From assembly GCA_038213135.1 (NCBI GenBank), contig JBBQTQ010000045.1, forward strand, positions 1-20,746: a stretch of 20,746 bases of DNA. The letters run 5' to 3'. The position numbers and the translations under genes were made by a program. Shown piece after piece: positions 18,859 to 20,746 of the stretch (position 1 is its first letter; every line of letters starts with the position of its first letter). This DNA is from JBBQTQ01 sp038213135. Its GTDB lineage: Bacteria > Actinomycetota > Thermoleophilia > Gaiellales > Gaiellaceae. The notes beneath the pieces were generated by a model. That model was not told where the DNA came from and ran no database searches. It saw nothing but the letters and a program-made list of their open reading frames with translations.

Positions 18859-20746
18859 TTACAAGCCGTGGACGCTGATGATCAGCGGGATGATCAGGAT
18901 CGCGACGATGTTCGTGATCTTGATCATCGGGTTGATCGCCGGGCCTGCGGTGTCCTTGTATGGATCGCCGACGGTGTCTCCCGTGACCGCGGCCGCGTGG
19001 GCGTCGGAACCCTTGCCGCCGTAGGCGCCGTCCTCGATCAGCTTCTTCGCGTTGTCCCAGGCGCCGCCGCCCGAGGTCATCGAGATCGCCAGGAAGAGGC
19101 CCGTCACGATCGTCCCGATCAGCAGGCCACCGAGCATCCGGTAGTTGATCACCCCGACGACGATCGGGAAGACGATCGGGATCGCGGCCGGGAGCAGCAT
19201 GCTCTTGATCGCCGAGGTCGTGACGATGTCGATCGCCTTGCCGTACTCGGGCTTCGCCGTGCCCTCCATGATCCCGGGGATCTCCCGGAACTGGCGGCGG
19301 ACCTCGGTCACGACCTGCCCGCCCACTCGGCCAACGGCCTGCATCGCGAGCGAGGCGAAGAGGAACGGCATCAGGCCGCCAATGAAGAGCCCCGCGATCA
19401 CCCAGGCGTCGCTGAGGTCGAAGACCGCCGAGAGCCCGTGCTTGCTCTGGTCGTGCAGCCCGGTCGTGTAGCTCGCGAAGAGCACGAGCGCAGCGAGGGC
19501 GGCGGAGCCGATCGCGTAGCCCTTGGTGACCGCCTTCGTCGTGTTGCCGACCGCGTCGAGCGGGTCGGTGATCGCCCGTACTCCCTCGGGCAGATCGGCC
19601 ATCTCGGCGATCCCGCCCGCGTTGTCGGTGACCGGGCCATACGCGTCGAGCGCGACGATCAGACCGGTCATCGAGAGTTGTGCCATGACGGCGACCCCGA
19701 TCCCGAACAGGCCTGCGAGGTGGTGGGCGATCAGGATTCCGGCGGCGAGCACGATCACCGGCAGCGCCGTGGCCTGCATGCCGACGGCGAGCCCTTCGAT
19801 GATGTTCGTCGCGTGGCCGGTCTGTGAGGCCTTCGAGATCGACTTGACCGGCTTCCAGCGGGTGCCCGTATAGAACTCGGTGATCCCGACGAGCAGGAAC
19901 GTGACCGCGAGTCCGACGAGCGCCGATCCGTAGAGCGCGCCGAAGTCGTAGGGACCCGAGTCGAAGGCCATCGTCACCGGAATGAAGCCGAGTGCCGAAA
20001 GGAGCACCGCGACGCCGACGGCCTTGTAGAGCGCGTTCATGATCGAGCCGCCGCGGCCGACGCGGGCGAAGAACGTCCCGATGATCGACGCGATGATCGA
20101 GATGCCGCCGATCGCGAGCGGGAAGAGGTAGAGCTTCGAGGTCTCCAGCCCGCGCGCGAGAAGCATCACGGCGACCGCGGTGACCGCGTAGGTCTCGAAG
20201 AGGTCGGCCGCCATGCCGGCGCAGTCGCCGACGTTGTCGCCCACGTTGTCGGCGATCACGGCCGGGTTGCGCGGATCGTCCTCGGGAATGCCCGCCTCGA
20301 TCTTGCCGACGAGGTCGGCGCCGACGTCCGCGGCCTTCGTGTAGATGCCTCCGCCGAGTCGGGCGAAGACCGAGATCAGCGAGCCCCCGAAGGCGAGTCC
20401 GACGAGGTCGTTGATCGCCGAGTCGGGCGAGTGGCCGAGCCAGTCGGTCAGCGCCCAGTAGTAGCCTGCGACGCCGAAGAGGCCGAGCCCGACGACGAGC
20501 AGGCCGGTCACCGAGCCTGCGCGGAAGGCGACGTTCAGCGCCGGCTTGAGCCCCTCGCGCGCGGCCTCCGCGGTGCGCACGTTCGAGCGGACGGCGACGT
20601 TCATGCCGCTGAAGCCGGCCGCCGCCGACAGCGTCGCGCCGATCACGAAGCCGAGCGAGACGCGCCAACCGCCCAGATCGGGAATCAGCAGGATCGCCGT
20701 CAGCACGACCGCGACGATGCCGACGGTGCGGTACTGCCGGCGAAGG
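18859..20746 (-). CDS. hppA: Membrane-bound proton-translocating pyrophosphatase, 5' end beyond window
   Basis: The frame is open to the right edge and codes for at least 629 residues of a 16-helix M-PPase. The hallmark substrate site is present: DVGADLVGKIEAG, then DDPRNPAVIADNVGDNVGDC and AADLFETYAV. The C-terminal GDTVGDPYKDTAGPAINPMI loop is also intact. The enzyme hydrolyses pyrophosphate and pumps ions across the membrane. The segment GNTTKAVTKGYAIGSA has lysine where potassium-dependent enzymes have alanine (GNTTAA), which by the established rule marks the potassium-independent, proton-pumping class. The stop TAA is followed by a hairpin. Internal GTG codons near the edge (such as 20706) are not the start. 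Confidence 0.96.
   Translation of the reverse strand, partial: LRRQYRTVGIVAVVLTAILLIPDLGGWRVSLGFVIGATLSAAAGFSGMNVAVRSNVRTAEAAREGLKPALNVAFRAGSVTGLLVVGLGLFGVAGYYWALTDWLGHSPDSAINDLVGLAFGGSLISVFARLGGGIYTKAADVGADLVGKIEAGIPEDDPRNPAVIADNVGDNVGDCAGMAADLFETYAVTAVAVMLLARGLETSKLYLFPLAIGGISIIASIIGTFFARVGRGGSIMNALYKAVGVAVLLSALGFIPVTMAFDSGPYDFGALYGSALVGLAVTFLLVGITEFYTGTRWKPVKSISKASQTGHATNIIEGLAVGMQATALPVIVLAAGILIAHHLAGLFGIGVAVMAQLSMTGLIVALDAYGPVTDNAGGIAEMADLPEGVRAITDPLDAVGNTTKAVTKGYAIGSAALAALVLFASYTTGLHDQSKHGLSAVFDLSDAWVIAGLFIGGLMPFLFASLAMQAVGRVGGQVVTEVRRQFREIPGIMEGTAKPEYGKAIDIVTTSAIKSMLLPAAIPIVFPIVVGVINYRMLGGLLIGTIVTGLFLAISMTSGGGAWDNAKKLIEDGAYGGKGSDAHAAAVTGDTVGDPYKDTAGPAINPMIKITNIVAILIIPLIISVHGL

Noticed and set aside
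1..20746. CRISPR array or phage genes
   Set aside because: No regularly spaced direct repeats with unique spacers and no phage structural or integrase gene were seen; the only repeats are the dispersed palindromes.

Overview
The window is a GC-rich chromosomal stretch. Its gene content and style suggest an actinobacterium, possibly a deep-branching Thermoleophilia/Gaiellales-like lineage: many GTG starts, ATGA-type overlaps, Eis-type acetyltransferases, an APC permease next to paired RCK proteins, and a membrane pyrophosphatase. The lineage is inferred from style and content, not from a marker tree. Nearly everything from 1667 to the right edge is read from the minus strand. The exceptions are a short plus-strand patch at 11457-12409 and the mobile-element region at the left edge.

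Region 1 (1-1666) is an accessory patch. A 5'-truncated, membrane-anchored family 2 glycosyltransferase lies between two IS3-type transposase remnants. Their element ends face inward and share the octamer CACGTCAA. The right-hand remnant is frameshifted and internally deleted. The patch abuts the 3' end of a tRNA-Val(GAC) gene whose anticodon loop carries C instead of the near-universal U at position 33.

Region 2 (1754-8481, minus) holds housekeeping genes: a CinA-like MoCF-domain protein, a lysylphosphatidylglycerol-synthase-type membrane protein, the PcrA/UvrD helicase, two tandem Eis-family N-acetyltransferases and a START/SRPBCC protein. The last four genes are almost gapless. One Eis gene may start at a non-standard ATC codon.

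Region 3 (8604-11436, minus) is a vitamin B12 uptake operon, btuF-btuC-btuD, behind a clear cobalamin riboswitch. Divergent from it are a VanZ-like membrane protein and an overlapping 73-aa coiled-coil ORF.

Region 4 (8533-8606 and 12038-12452) contains four copies of a palindromic repeat, GTAACAC-N-GTGTTAC and variants. Two copies supply or contain the stop codon of the adjacent gene. Two others bracket a small predicted helix-turn-helix ORF.

Region 5 (12449-20746, minus) runs from the right edge as follows: a membrane proton pyrophosphatase (cut by the window edge), an APC permease fused to a universal-stress (Usp) domain, a 53-aa two-helix membrane protein, a second APC-Usp permease, a one-domain RCK (TrkA-N) protein, a two-domain RCK (TrkA-N + TrkA-C) protein and a secreted PQQ-type beta-propeller. 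The stretch from the first permease to the second RCK gene is packed with overlapping or near-touching starts and stops. It looks like one transport system: a paired permease with nucleotide-binding Usp tails plus NAD-binding RCK regulators, most plausibly for potassium or a coupled solute. This is the most interesting candidate for an under-described system here.
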